NCBI RefSeq assembly: GCF_014197035.1
Contig: NZ_JACIEU010000009.1
Coordinates: 62,001-126,000, forward strand
DNA from: Sphingobium scionense
Lineage (GTDB): Bacteria; Pseudomonadota; Alphaproteobacteria; Sphingomonadales; Sphingomonadaceae
Direction: 5' to 3'
Length of the DNA stretch: 64,000 nt
The notes under the pieces were generated by a model. That model was not told where the DNA came from and did no database searches. It was given only the letters and a program-made list of their open reading frames with translations. The position numbers were made by a program, and so were the translations under genes. Below, piece by piece: positions 8,494 to 16,135 of this stretch; the first letter of the stretch is position 1; each line of letters starts with the position of its first letter.

Positions 8494-9080
8494 CAGAACA
8501 CCGGGCCCAGGCGGACGATCACGCCGGTGCGTCCCGCCACCAGGGCAGTGCGGTTTCCGACGAAAATCCAGCTATGGCCGACCGGTGCGACCGGGAGCCC
8601 GTAGACCGCCGGCACCGGCACATAGTAGCGGCGTAAGGAAACTGGTACGATCGCGCCAATCGTCCATGGGCGCGCATAGTAAGGCGCGGTCACCGGAAAA
8701 TAGCCATAGCCGGGCGCGAAATAGTATCCGCGCCGAGGTCCCCAATAGCCGGCTGGTGGCAGCGGTCTGTGCCACGCGTCGACGGTCGCCCTGCGTGTCA
8801 CCGTGCCGCCGTTCGGGCCGGTCACGGTTCGGCTTCCGGAATAGTAGCCGCCGCCCCAGGCTGCGCTCCGCGACGCTTCAAAATGACGGCCATCATTGGT
8901 GTCGAGGCTACGCTCGACCGACGCGCCACCCGGACGACGCTCGACCGAGCGCTGAACGGTTCCGCCGCGCCCGTGCGGCCCCTGTACGCTCACCGATCTC
9001 TCCCTCGACTGCGCCAAGCTGGGCGAACTGGACAGCGCCAACGCGCTCACGGCCACAACGGGCACCAACCATCTGAACAT
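8490..9080 (-). CDS. Secreted Arg/Gly-rich repetitive protein, paralog of 239-718
   Basis: Encodes 196 residues starting at MFRWLVPVV, which gives a clean signal peptide ending SLAQS near residue 23. The mature N-terminal half (RERSVSVQGPHGRGGTVQRSVERRPGG...) matches the repetitive part of the protein at 239-718. The C-terminal half differs: it is rich in Tyr, Pro and Gly (GYYFAPGYGYFPVTAPYYARPW) and then hydrophobic (YVPVPAVYGLPVAPVG). No catalytic motif is seen; a surface or periplasmic structural role is a guess. A GTAAC direct repeat lies about 80 bp upstream, in the gap shared with the divergent EF-hand gene. Confidence 0.75.
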   Translation of the reverse strand: MFRWLVPVVAVSALALSSSPSLAQSRERSVSVQGPHGRGGTVQRSVERRPGGASVERSLDTNDGRHFEASRSAAWGGGYYSGSRTVTGPNGGTVTRRATVDAWHRPLPPAGYWGPRRGYYFAPGYGYFPVTAPYYARPWTIGAIVPVSLRRYYVPVPAVYGLPVAPVGHSWIFVGNRTALVAGRTGVIVRLGPVFW

Positions 9081-9158
9081 GATGCTGACTCCTTGCGAAA
9101 ACTGATCCCTGTCAGCCTCGTCTATGGAGTGGCGCGGTAATCCCAATAATACCGCACG

Positions 9159-9173
9159 GTAACAGCAGGTAAC
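9159..9173. promoter_or_regulatory. Putative response-regulator box (GTAAC direct repeat)
   Basis: GTAAC at 9159-9163 and 9169-9173, 10 bp apart, written GGTAACAGCAGGTAACA. It sits 79-93 bp upstream of the leftward secreted-protein gene that starts at 9080. A second related site at 9282-9296 lies nearer the divergent gene at 9359. Confidence 0.5.
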
Positions 9174-9281
9174 AAAGTGTATGAGAGCGGGCTGCTACGG
9201 TGCCGAGGCCAGCCAGATGCCGACGGCCGGGTTCGATCTCACAGCACGAATCTGTCCTAAGGACAATCTCAAAGCATGCTG

Positions 9282-9296
9282 AATACCCTTTGTTAC
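9282..9296. promoter_or_regulatory. Putative response-regulator box (AATAC/GTTAC)
   Basis: AATAC at 9282-9286 and GTTAC at 9292-9296 are 10 bp apart. Read on the reverse strand they are GTAAC-N5-GTATT, matching the other boxes. The box is 63-77 bp before the ATG of the EF-hand gene at 9359. The match is weaker than at 4023 or 6215. Confidence 0.4.
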
Positions 9297-9358
9297 ACAA
9301 CCTCATTCGGGCGAAATAGAAGGATTCAAATGTGCGTCTTCGAGTTCGGAGATGTCAT

Positions 9359-10087
9359 ATGCGACAAAGGATCATAGTGATTGCGCTTCTTGGCGGACTC
9401 TCAAGCTTGGGCAATCCCCAGGCGGCGAGCGCCAAAAATGCCTCTCAGGCCCAGGCAATGTTTGTCAGCCCGATGGGAGAGCCATTTCGCCCGTCACCCG
9501 ACAGCACCGAGCGACCGTTCATGATGTGGTTCACGGCCGCCGACCTCGACCACAATGGCAGACTCGACTCGGCGGAATTCGGGGCTGACGCTCTCCGCTT
9601 CTACAAGGTCCTCAACGTGGATGGCGATGAAGAGATCGGACCCGCGGAAATCACGCGCTATGAAGAGGAGATCGTTCCGGAGATCCGCGATCCGTTGCGC
9701 GGTCGCTCTATCCCAAGGCCGGGCATGCCTGCCGGTAAGGGTAAGATGGGCGGCGGTGGCCTGGGCGGCATGGGCTCGATGGGCGGCGGTGGCGCGGGCG
9801 GCATGGGCTCGATGCGTGGTATGGGTGCTCGAGGCGATATTGCGGATAAGATAGCGAAGGCGCAGAAGATGGCAGCCAATAGGCCTCAGGGGCTAGAACT
9901 CTACGGACTGTTGCCCATTCCGCAACCCGTCGCATCGGCTGACACCAACTTCAATCGCGGCATCACCGAAGCTGAATTTCTGAAAGCTGCCCAGCAGCGG
10001 TTCCAATATCTCGATCAGGATCAGGACGGTGGCTTTGTCGCCGAAGAGGCTCTCCAGATCATTAAAGCGAGAAGGCGGCGGCGGTGA
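9359..10087 (+). CDS. Secreted EF-hand protein with Gly/Met-rich central segment
   Basis: Encodes 242 residues. The ATG at 9359 is preceded by GGAG at good spacing and gives a signal peptide (MRQRIIVIALLGGL...) cleaved after ASA near residue 25. EF-hand-like loops are visible: DLDHNGRLDSAEF, NVDGDEEIGPAEI, DTNFNRGITEAEF and DQDQDGGFVAEEA. Between the second and third lies a repeat-like linker built of GGMGSMGGGG units. The protein is likely a periplasmic calcium-binding protein. Two loops deviate from ideal spacing or residues, so the number of functional sites is uncertain. It faces the secreted-protein gene at 8490-9080 across an operator-bearing gap. Confidence 0.8.
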   Translation: MRQRIIVIALLGGLSSLGNPQAASAKNASQAQAMFVSPMGEPFRPSPDSTERPFMMWFTAADLDHNGRLDSAEFGADALRFYKVLNVDGDEEIGPAEITRYEEEIVPEIRDPLRGRSIPRPGMPAGKGKMGGGGLGGMGSMGGGGAGGMGSMRGMGARGDIADKIAKAQKMAANRPQGLELYGLLPIPQPVASADTNFNRGITEAEFLKAAQQRFQYLDQDQDGGFVAEEALQIIKARRRRR

Positions 10088-10255
10088 TCTATTGCTGTCG
10101 GTTGGCGTGGGCAGGAGACTGCGCTGCAAGCAGTCGTGTTTGCGACCAGCTTGCGGCGGTGAACTGAGGCAGACGGCGCCTTGGCGGCATTGGAGCAGTA
10201 AGAGGGCCTGTCCGGCGCTGGGCGCGAAAACCGCGGAAGACCGCCATCGCCTATT

Positions 10256-10575
10256 CTAGCGTCGCCTTCGGCTATGGTCGACAACGCGCTGCGGTAATGC
10301 TTCCACGGTCACGGTTTGGATCGAACGAGCCGACAGCAGACCCTACCGTCGCTCATCGACGACGGACCGGCGTCGCTCCCGCTGATCGGGCGTGGCTCGG
10401 AGCCGCCTATGCACGGCTCGATCCCTTGCGCGCCGGCGGGAGCGGCGGCGCCGAGCTCGGCCTCGCGATCGTGCGTGCGCTGGCCGAGGCGATGGGCGGC
10501 ACCGTCGCCTCCGGTCCGACCCGGCAGCCGACTACACGTCGAGGTCGCCTTGCTCACCGCCGAACGGAGAGCTGA
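10256..10575 (+). pseudogene. Remnant of a sensor histidine kinase (C-terminal ATPase domain)
   Basis: The gene-poor stretch 10088-10752 holds pieces of a HATPase domain scattered over two frames. In one frame an N box, MVDNALR, at 10274 is cut at once by a TAA, and a G1-like IDDGPA follows. In the next frame, RLDPLRAGGSGGAELGLAIVRALAEAMGG (given here only as landmark residues: RLDP, GGSGG, LGLAIVRALAEAMGG) is a typical G2 region at about 10418-10510. The reading then returns to the first frame for a C-terminal SRLHVEVALL. At least one stop and two frameshifts are therefore needed. Nothing else recognisable lies in 10088-10255 or 10576-10752. Confidence 0.65.
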
Positions 10576-10752
10576 GCCGATGGCGTGGCAGGCATCGGGC
10601 CCACAGGTCGGGCAGGCCGGCCTTCCCGGGCAATCGAGCAGCGCGCGGGTCGATTTTTTTCGATCGGCGCGACGGATGGCCGGCGCTGATCCGTTCAAGC
10701 CCTGTCGGTCGCGCAAGTGCCGGCGGGTAATTGCGTCATGGGAGACTTGGAC

Positions 10753-11058
10753 ATGAAGATGGTCATCGCGGCCCTGGCCGGGCTTGGCATCGTCGCGGCG
10801 GTGCCGGCGTCGGCGCAGGTCAATGGACGCCAGCACCACCAGCGCGACCGGATCGCGCAGGGCTGGAAATCGGGCGAACTCACTGGCCGCGAGGCGACGC
10901 GGCTCGGCCGCCAACAATATCGGATCGGTCGCACCGAGGCACGGATGCGGGCTGATGGCGGCGGGCTTGGCCCACGCGAGCGCGCACGGCTGCACGCCCG
11001 TCAGGATCGGGCAAGCGCCAGCATCTACGCCAAGAAGCACAATCGCCGGGACCGTTGA
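10753..11058 (+). CDS. Small secreted protein, unknown function
   Basis: Encodes 101 residues. The start MKMVIAALAG is preceded by GGAG and begins a signal peptide cleaved after ASA near residue 20. The mature part is basic and helical, with the pattern RIAQGWKSGELTGREATRLGRQQYRIGRTEARMRADG. Similar IAQG-SGELT-EA-L segments are common in small exported proteins of sphingomonads. No function is known to me. It overlaps or abuts the next gene (its TGA is followed directly by the ATG at 11060) and so is probably the first gene of the module that leads to the ECF sigma factor. Confidence 0.75.
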   Translation: MKMVIAALAGLGIVAAVPASAQVNGRQHHQRDRIAQGWKSGELTGREATRLGRQQYRIGRTEARMRADGGGLGPRERARLHARQDRASASIYAKKHNRRDR

Positions 11059-11059
11059 C

Positions 11060-11480
11060 ATGATCGGGCTCAGAGTATCGCCGAGTGTCCTGATGGCTGC
11101 GGGCATGATCGCCGCGACGCCGGCCGAGGCACAAGATCGCGACAATAATCCTCCGGGGCCACGCGGCGGACCGGGCACCAACTGGGAAAATCCGCGGGGT
11201 CCGAGCGGGGGTCTTGGCGCGTCGCCCGACCGGCGGCGGTTCGTGATCCGCGGCCGGCCGGTGGTGTTTGTGCTTCGCCCGGGCGGCTATTATTATCACG
11301 CCGGTCATGGCTACTGGCATCCCCCGTTGGGGCTGGTGGAACCAGGCGCGCCGCTGCTGGCTCGACCGCGACGGCAACCCGCCTGGCCCCCGTGGCGGAC
11401 CCGGGACGAACTGGGAGAATCCGCCCGGCTGGCGCGGCGGACCCGGAGCCTCGCCCGATCGCTATGGAAGGTGCCGCTGA
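11060..11480 (+). pseudogene. Secreted Pro/Gly-rich protein, frameshifted in a C run
   Basis: Starts with a signal peptide (MIGLRVSPSVLM...EAQ) and a DRDNNPPGPRGGPGTNWENP motif. The frame is good to HGYWH near 11320. At a run of five C (11321-11325), removing one C restores PRWGWWNQARRCWLDRDG, followed by a second copy of NPPGPRGGPGTNWENP and ASPDRYGRCR, then a TGA at 11478-11480. That TGA overlaps the ATG of the next gene (TGATG), as expected for the true end. As given, the frame instead runs on into the EF-hand gene without a stop. The cause is either a real one-base insertion or a sequencing error. Confidence 0.65.
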
Positions 11481-11851
11481 TGCGTATGAAGATACCTCTG
11501 ATATTCTCGAGCGTGATGGCGCTCGCCACCCCCGCCGCCGCCGCGCCGCAAGGCGTCGACCTGGCGACATTCCAGGCGGCGGCGCGCACGCGGCTGCTCC
11601 AGGCCGACACCAACGGCGACGGACGGCTTGCCAAGGCCGAATGGACCGCGCGGCGGCAAGCCGCTGGGGCCGAAGTCAAAGGCGATCCGGCGAAGATGTT
11701 CGACCGGATCGACGCCAACCGCGATGGCGCGCTCGATACTGCCGAGCTCGACGCTCTGCTGGCCCGCCGCTTTGTGCGGATGGACGCTGACAAAGACGGC
11801 CTCCTCACTGCCGACGAACGCCGCGCGGTCCGGGGGAGAGTGGGCGATTGA
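11480..11851 (+). CDS. Small secreted EF-hand protein
   Basis: Encodes 123 residues from an ATG at 11480 (or 11486) with a signal peptide cleaved after AAA near residue 23. Three EF-hand loops are clear: DTNGDGRLAKAEW, DANRDGALDTAEL and DADKDGLLTADE. The three are regularly spaced, which is the usual form of EF-hand sensor-like proteins in sphingomonad sigma-factor operons. The start overlaps the stop of the preceding gene, and the sigma factor follows 22 bp downstream. Calcium or another divalent cation is the expected ligand; a role in signalling to the sigma factor is inference. Confidence 0.85.
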   Translation: MRMKIPLIFSSVMALATPAAAAPQGVDLATFQAAARTRLLQADTNGDGRLAKAEWTARRQAAGAEVKGDPAKMFDRIDANRDGALDTAELDALLARRFVRMDADKDGLLTADERRAVRGRVGD

Positions 11852-11872
11852 GGTCGCCCGGAGTCCGGGTCC

Positions 11873-12433
11873 TTGACCGCTCCTCCCGGCGAGGATCCCG
11901 ATGCGGCGCTGCTCACGCTTGTCGGGAAGGGCGACGGCGGTGCGGCGCGCGAGATGGTCGCGCGCAAGCTGCCGCGCCTGCTCGCGCTGGCGACGCGGAT
12001 GCTGGGCGACGCTGCGGAGGCGGAAGATGTCGCGCAGGAGAGCTTCGTGCGCCTCTGGCGGCAAGCGCCACACTGGCGGCCGGGCGCGGCACGCTTCGAC
12101 ACCTGGCTGCACCGCGTCGCGCTCAACCTGTGCTACGACCGGCTGCGGCGGCGGCGCGAAGTGGCGACGGACAACGCGCTCGACCGGCTCGACCCGGGGC
12201 CGGCGCCCGACGCCGGTCTGGAGGAAGCGGGTATTTCGGCGGCGGTCGCGGCAGCGTTGCAGGCTCTTCCAAAACGCCAGCGCGAGGCGATCGTGCTGCA
12301 ATATTATCAGGAACTGTCCAATGGCGAGGCCGCCGCGGCGATGGGCGTGAGCGTGGAAGCGCTCGAAAGCCTGCTGTCGCGCGCCCGGCGCGCGTTGCGT
12401 ACCCTGCTCAAGGAGGACGCCGATGACCAATGA
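11873..12433 (+). CDS. ECF-type RNA polymerase sigma factor
   Basis: Encodes 186 residues. Region 2 is visible as AEAEDVAQESFVRLWRQA followed by FDTWLHRVALNLCYDRLRRRR, and region 4 as LPKRQREAIVLQYYQELSNGEAA with a helix-turn-helix ending SRARRALRTLL. There is no sigma region 3, as expected for group 4. The start is a TTG at 11873: the frame upstream is closed by the TGA of the EF-hand gene and no ATG or GTG fits, while GGAG lies about 10 bp before the TTG. The 3' end overlaps the next gene by 11 bp. Confidence 0.9.
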   Translation: MTAPPGEDPDAALLTLVGKGDGGAAREMVARKLPRLLALATRMLGDAAEAEDVAQESFVRLWRQAPHWRPGAARFDTWLHRVALNLCYDRLRRRREVATDNALDRLDPGPAPDAGLEEAGISAAVAAALQALPKRQREAIVLQYYQELSNGEAAAAMGVSVEALESLLSRARRALRTLLKEDADDQ

Positions 12434-12860
12434 TGCAGCGATGACGCCCGAGCGCTTCGCCGCATTGGCCGATGCCTATGGCGCGGATTTGCGCCGCTGG
12501 CCATCGCACGAGCAGGACGCGGCCCAGGCCATGCTTGCGACCGATCCCGCAAATGCCCGCGATGTTCTCGCGCGCGCCGCGACACTCGACGGACTGCTCG
12601 ATCGGCACCGGGTCCCCGCGCCATCGTCGGCGCTGATCGGCCGCATCCTGTCATCCGCGCCACAGCCCGGCCTGCTTTGGTCGCGCGCGAAGCTGTGGTG
12701 GTCCGGGCTTGGTCTGGCGGGCATCGGGCTTGCCGGCGCCGTGACCGGCGCGCTCGCCTTGTCGCTGGCGACGCCGGCGCTGCTCGATCATCGCAGCACC
12801 GGACTGGCGGAGGAACAGACCATCTTCGGCGAAGTCGACCTTGACGGGACCGCCCCATGA
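12423..12860 (+). CDS. Single-pass membrane protein, probable anti-sigma partner
   Basis: Encodes 145 residues: a cytoplasmic N-terminal region of about 85 residues (ADAYGADLRRWPSHEQDAA), one transmembrane helix near residues 97-120 (GLGLAGIGLAGAVTGALAL) and a short periplasmic tail. It overlaps the sigma gene by 11 bp and the next gene by 4 bp. Position, size and topology are those of a membrane-bound anti-sigma factor. It lacks the His-Cys-Cys zinc motif of the ZAS family, so it would be a non-canonical one. The assignment is by context only. Confidence 0.65.
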   Translation: MTNDAAMTPERFAALADAYGADLRRWPSHEQDAAQAMLATDPANARDVLARAATLDGLLDRHRVPAPSSALIGRILSSAPQPGLLWSRAKLWWSGLGLAGIGLAGAVTGALALSLATPALLDHRSTGLAEEQTIFGEVDLDGTAP

Positions 12861-13348
12861 GCAGCCGCACGTTGCGCATCGTGCTGATCGTCTCGCTGAT
12901 CCTCAACGTCTTCGTGATCGGCGGCGTGGTTGGCGCGGCCATCATGTGGAAGCGGGTCGATGCGCAGCGCCCGCTCGCGGGGATCGGCCGCCCCGCGCGG
13001 CTGCGCCAGGCGGCCGAGGCGCTCGCGCCCGAGAACCGGCGGGCGCTGCGCCAGGCGGTTCGCGCCGCCGCCCAGTCGCTCAAGCCCGAAGTGGAGCGCG
13101 CACGGGGGGCGCGGCGCGAAGCCGGACGGCTGCTCGTCCAGCCCGAGCTCGACCGCGCCGCGCTCGATGCCACGCTGGGCCGCGCGCGCGCCGCCGATAT
13201 CGCCATTCGCACGCGCCTGGAAACCGCGGTTGTCGACGTCGCGTCGCGACTTCCGGCCGACGAGCGAATCGCCCTTGCCGAAGGTCTCGACCGGTCGGGC
13301 ACGCTGCGCCGCTCGAGGGAGGCGCGACCCCAGCCGAACCGGCCCTGA
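12857..13348 (+). CDS. Periplasmic heavy-metal-sensor-like protein
   Basis: Encodes 163 residues. An uncleaved N-terminal transmembrane helix (about residues 7-30) is followed by a long, charged helical region rich in Arg, Ala and Glu (LRQAAEALAPENRRALRQAVRAAAQSLKPEVERAR). This matches the heavy-metal-resistance/CnrX-like and Spy-like helical fold in outline. No His/Met metal cluster is evident, so metal binding is not shown. ATGA overlap with the preceding gene places it in the sigma-factor operon, where it could act as the periplasmic sensor that controls the anti-sigma protein. Confidence 0.65.
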   Translation: MSSRTLRIVLIVSLILNVFVIGGVVGAAIMWKRVDAQRPLAGIGRPARLRQAAEALAPENRRALRQAVRAAAQSLKPEVERARGARREAGRLLVQPELDRAALDATLGRARAADIAIRTRLETAVVDVASRLPADERIALAEGLDRSGTLRRSREARPQPNRP

Positions 13349-13413
13349 GGAAAATCGCTTTCGCCGCGACGGATTTACGCGTTGCCAACGTTGAAGGCGG
13401 GAAGGAGACCGGA

Positions 13414-14973
13414 GTGACCGCAGCTGCCATTGCCCTCAACCGCTTCGGCCTGGGCGCGCGTCCCGATCAGGCGGCGCTCGACCGCCCCCAAGCCTGGCTG
13501 CTCGCCCAGCTCGACCGCTACGAGCCGCGGCCGGCTGCGATCGCGGCGCTTCCGCCGACGTCCACGATCGCCGGAAACCTCAGCGACTATCTGGAAATGC
13601 AACGCCAGAACCGGTGCCAAAAAAGGGACGAAAATCCGGGGACGATGGCGGACCGGCCGCAAACGCCGCAGCGTCGCCGCGCGGCCGGCTATGCGCCGCC
13701 GCCGATGAGCGGCGAGCCGATGGCCGGTGAGGCCGGCCTGCAGGACAAGGGTGGAATCGGGGCAATGGCCGAGCGGGGCACGGCCGCGCCGCGCGATCCG
13801 GTCGCGCAGGCACGCCGCTTCGCGCGCGATCAGGCACGCAGCTATTATATGGGCGCGGTCGCGGCGCGCGCGCAGACGGCGCTGACCAGTCCTTCGCCCT
13901 TCGCCGAGCGGCTCGTGCATTTCTGGGCGAACCATTTCGCGGTTTCGGTCGACAAGCTCGTCGTTATCGGCTTGGCCGGTCAGCTCGAGTTCGAGGCGAT
14001 CCGCCCGCATGTGATGGGCAAGTTCGGCGACATGCTGCAGGCAGTCGAGCGTCATCCCGCCATGCTGCTTTACCTCGATCAGGCAGCGTCGATCGGGCCC
14101 AATTCGACCGGCGGCCAGATCGCAGCGCGCCGCCAGAATGCCGGGCTGAATGAGAATCTCGCGCGCGAGATTCTCGAGCTGCACACGCTCGGTGTTCGTA
14201 CCGGCTATGGCCAGGGCGACGTGACCGAGCTTGCCCGCGCGCTCACCGGCTGGACGGTCGCGGGGCTGGGGCGCGGCGCCGGCGCGCGGTTCGTCGGCAT
14301 CGATGGAGAACCCGGCAGCTTTGTGTTTGCCGCGCGGCTGCACGAGCCGGGTTCGCGCACGGTGCTCGGCCGGCCCTTCGCTCAAGCGGGTGAAGATCAG
14401 GCGGCAGCCGTGCTGGACTTCCTTGGCACCCATCCGGCGACCGCCCGACATATCACCACCAAGCTGGCGCGGCATTTCGCCGGCGACGATCCGCCCGTCG
14501 CACTCGTCGCGCGGCTCGAAACCGCGTTCCTCAAGACCGGCGGCGATCTGCCGAGCCTCTACCGCGTGCTCGTCGACGCGCCCGAATGCTGGATCGCGCC
14601 GCCGGTCAAGTTCAAGAATCCCTGGGAATGGAGCATCGGCGCGATGCGTGCGCTTGGGCTCCGCGAGGTCCAGCCGCAGGCAGTGACCGGATTGCTCACG
14701 CAGCTCGGGCAGCCGGTGTGGCGCCCGGGTTCGCCGGCCGGCTGGGACGACGTTGCCGCTAGCTGGGCCGGCCCCGATGCGGTCATGCGCCGCGTCGAGG
14801 CGGCCGAGCGCATGGCTGGCCGGATCAGCGACACGCTTGATGCGCGTGCCCGGGCTAGCCAGCTCTTCCCCGCCGCGCTCAGCGACACCACCGCGCAGGC
14901 GATCGCGCGCGCCGAAAGCCCCAGCCAGGGCTTGGCGCTGCTGCTCGTCGCGCCCGAATCGATGCGGAGATAA
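13414..14973 (+). CDS. DUF1800 family protein
   Basis: Encodes 519 residues from a GTG at 13414 preceded by GGAG. Family landmarks are FGLGARP at the N-terminus, a FWANHFAVS segment near residue 170, the diagnostic LNENLAREILELHTLGV near residue 248 and FKNPWEWSIGAMRAL near residue 400. A Pro/Gly/Met-rich stretch (about residues 70-130) looks like a disordered insert. DUF1800 genes are usually paired with DUF1501 genes, as here, but the activity of the pair is not established. It follows the sigma/metal-sensor genes in the same direction with a 65-bp gap. Confidence 0.88.
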   Translation: MTAAAIALNRFGLGARPDQAALDRPQAWLLAQLDRYEPRPAAIAALPPTSTIAGNLSDYLEMQRQNRCQKRDENPGTMADRPQTPQRRRAAGYAPPPMSGEPMAGEAGLQDKGGIGAMAERGTAAPRDPVAQARRFARDQARSYYMGAVAARAQTALTSPSPFAERLVHFWANHFAVSVDKLVVIGLAGQLEFEAIRPHVMGKFGDMLQAVERHPAMLLYLDQAASIGPNSTGGQIAARRQNAGLNENLAREILELHTLGVRTGYGQGDVTELARALTGWTVAGLGRGAGARFVGIDGEPGSFVFAARLHEPGSRTVLGRPFAQAGEDQAAAVLDFLGTHPATARHITTKLARHFAGDDPPVALVARLETAFLKTGGDLPSLYRVLVDAPECWIAPPVKFKNPWEWSIGAMRALGLREVQPQAVTGLLTQLGQPVWRPGSPAGWDDVAASWAGPDAVMRRVEAAERMAGRISDTLDARARASQLFPAALSDTTAQAIARAESPSQGLALLLVAPESMRR

Positions 14974-14977
14974 GACC

Positions 14978-16135
14978 ATGCTCAATCGGCGCAGCTTCGT
15001 TACCGCGCTCGGCTCGACAGCCATCCTCTTGCCTGGCCTGGGCGGGAGCATGGTCTTCGCCAAGGCGGCGACCGACCGGCGCTTCGTCTTTGTCATCCAG
15101 CGGGGTGCCGCCGACGGCCTGGCAACGCTGGCGCCGGTGGGCGACCCCGCCTTTGCCAGCCAGCGCGGCGTGCTGGCGGAAGATTTCGCGCAGGCGACCA
15201 AGCTCGACTCGATGTTCGCGCTGCACCCGGCGCTCAGCAATATCAGCGCGCTCTATGCCAGCAACGAGGCGCTTTTCGCGCATGCCGTGGCATCGCCCTA
15301 TCGCGACCGTTCACACTTCGACGGGCAGAATGTGCTCGAGACCGGCGGCAGCGCCGCCTACAGCGTCAAAAACGGCTGGCTCAACCGGATGCTGGCGCTG
15401 CTGCCGCGCGACGAGGCCAAGGGCATCGCCATCGCCGCAACCGTGCCGATGGCGCTGCGCGGGCCGGTCGAGGTGGCGAGCTATGCGCCGTCGACGCTAC
15501 CCGATGCTTCGGACGATCTGCTCACGCGCGTAGCGTTGCTCTACGCCAATGATCCGCAGCTCCATGCGGTGTGGGAACAGGCCACGGCGACACGGATGCT
15601 GACCAGCGACATGGCGGGCGGCGCCGGGCGCAACGCGGCCGCGACCGGCGCGCTCGCCGCCCGGCTGTTGAGCGCCCCTGGCGGGGCGCGGATTGCGATG
15701 ATCGAATCCGGCGGCTGGGACACTCATGCCCAGCAGCGCGGGCGGCTTGCGGCGCAGCTGCGCGGACTGGACGGCATGGTAGCGGCGCTCAAGCAGGGCT
15801 TGGGGCCGCTCTGGGGGAATACAGCCGTGCTCGTTGCAACCGAATTTGGGCGCACAGTGAAGATCAACGGCACCCAGGGAACCGATCATGGCACCGGCTC
15901 GATGGCGATGCTGCTCGGTGGCGCGGTGCAGGGAGGGCGCGTCGTCGCCGACTGGCCGGGGCTCTCCGATGCGGCGCTCTACGAGGGGCGCGATCTCAGG
16001 CCAACGCTCGAACTCAATGCGTTGATCGGCAGCGCCGTCGCCGGGCATTTTGGGATCGAGGGACCGCGGGCGATGGCGGCATTGTTCCCCGAGAGCAGCC
16101 GCGCCCGCGTCATCGACGGACTTGTGCGTGCCTGA
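14978..16135 (+). CDS. DUF1501 family protein, probably exported
   Basis: Encodes 385 residues. The N-terminus MLNRRSFVTALGST has a twin-arginine pattern followed by a hydrophobic stretch, so Tat export is likely. Sulfatase/alkaline-phosphatase-like features of DUF1501 include FVFVIQRGAADGL near residue 30, ESGGWDTHAQQ near residue 245 and TEFGRTVKINGTQGTDHGTG near residue 290. It starts 5 bp after the DUF1800 stop, the standard pairing of these two families. It is the last gene of the sigma-factor module, and the following 446 bp hold no gene. Confidence 0.88.
   Translation: MLNRRSFVTALGSTAILLPGLGGSMVFAKAATDRRFVFVIQRGAADGLATLAPVGDPAFASQRGVLAEDFAQATKLDSMFALHPALSNISALYASNEALFAHAVASPYRDRSHFDGQNVLETGGSAAYSVKNGWLNRMLALLPRDEAKGIAIAATVPMALRGPVEVASYAPSTLPDASDDLLTRVALLYANDPQLHAVWEQATATRMLTSDMAGGAGRNAAATGALAARLLSAPGGARIAMIESGGWDTHAQQRGRLAAQLRGLDGMVAALKQGLGPLWGNTAVLVATEFGRTVKINGTQGTDHGTGSMAMLLGGAVQGGRVVADWPGLSDAALYEGRDLRPTLELNALIGSAVAGHFGIEGPRAMAALFPESSRARVIDGLVRA

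Noticed and set aside
10784..11851. One long frame joining the Pro/Gly-rich protein and the EF-hand protein as a fusion
   Set aside because: The duplicated motif, the TGATG overlap and a second signal peptide inside the frame show two genes; the fusion appears only because of the extra C near 11321.
12841..13413. N-terminal extension of the DUF1800 gene back to 12841
   Set aside because: This part overlaps the metal-sensor-like gene in another frame and is Arg/Ala-rich without family similarity; the GTG at 13414 with GGAG is the better start.
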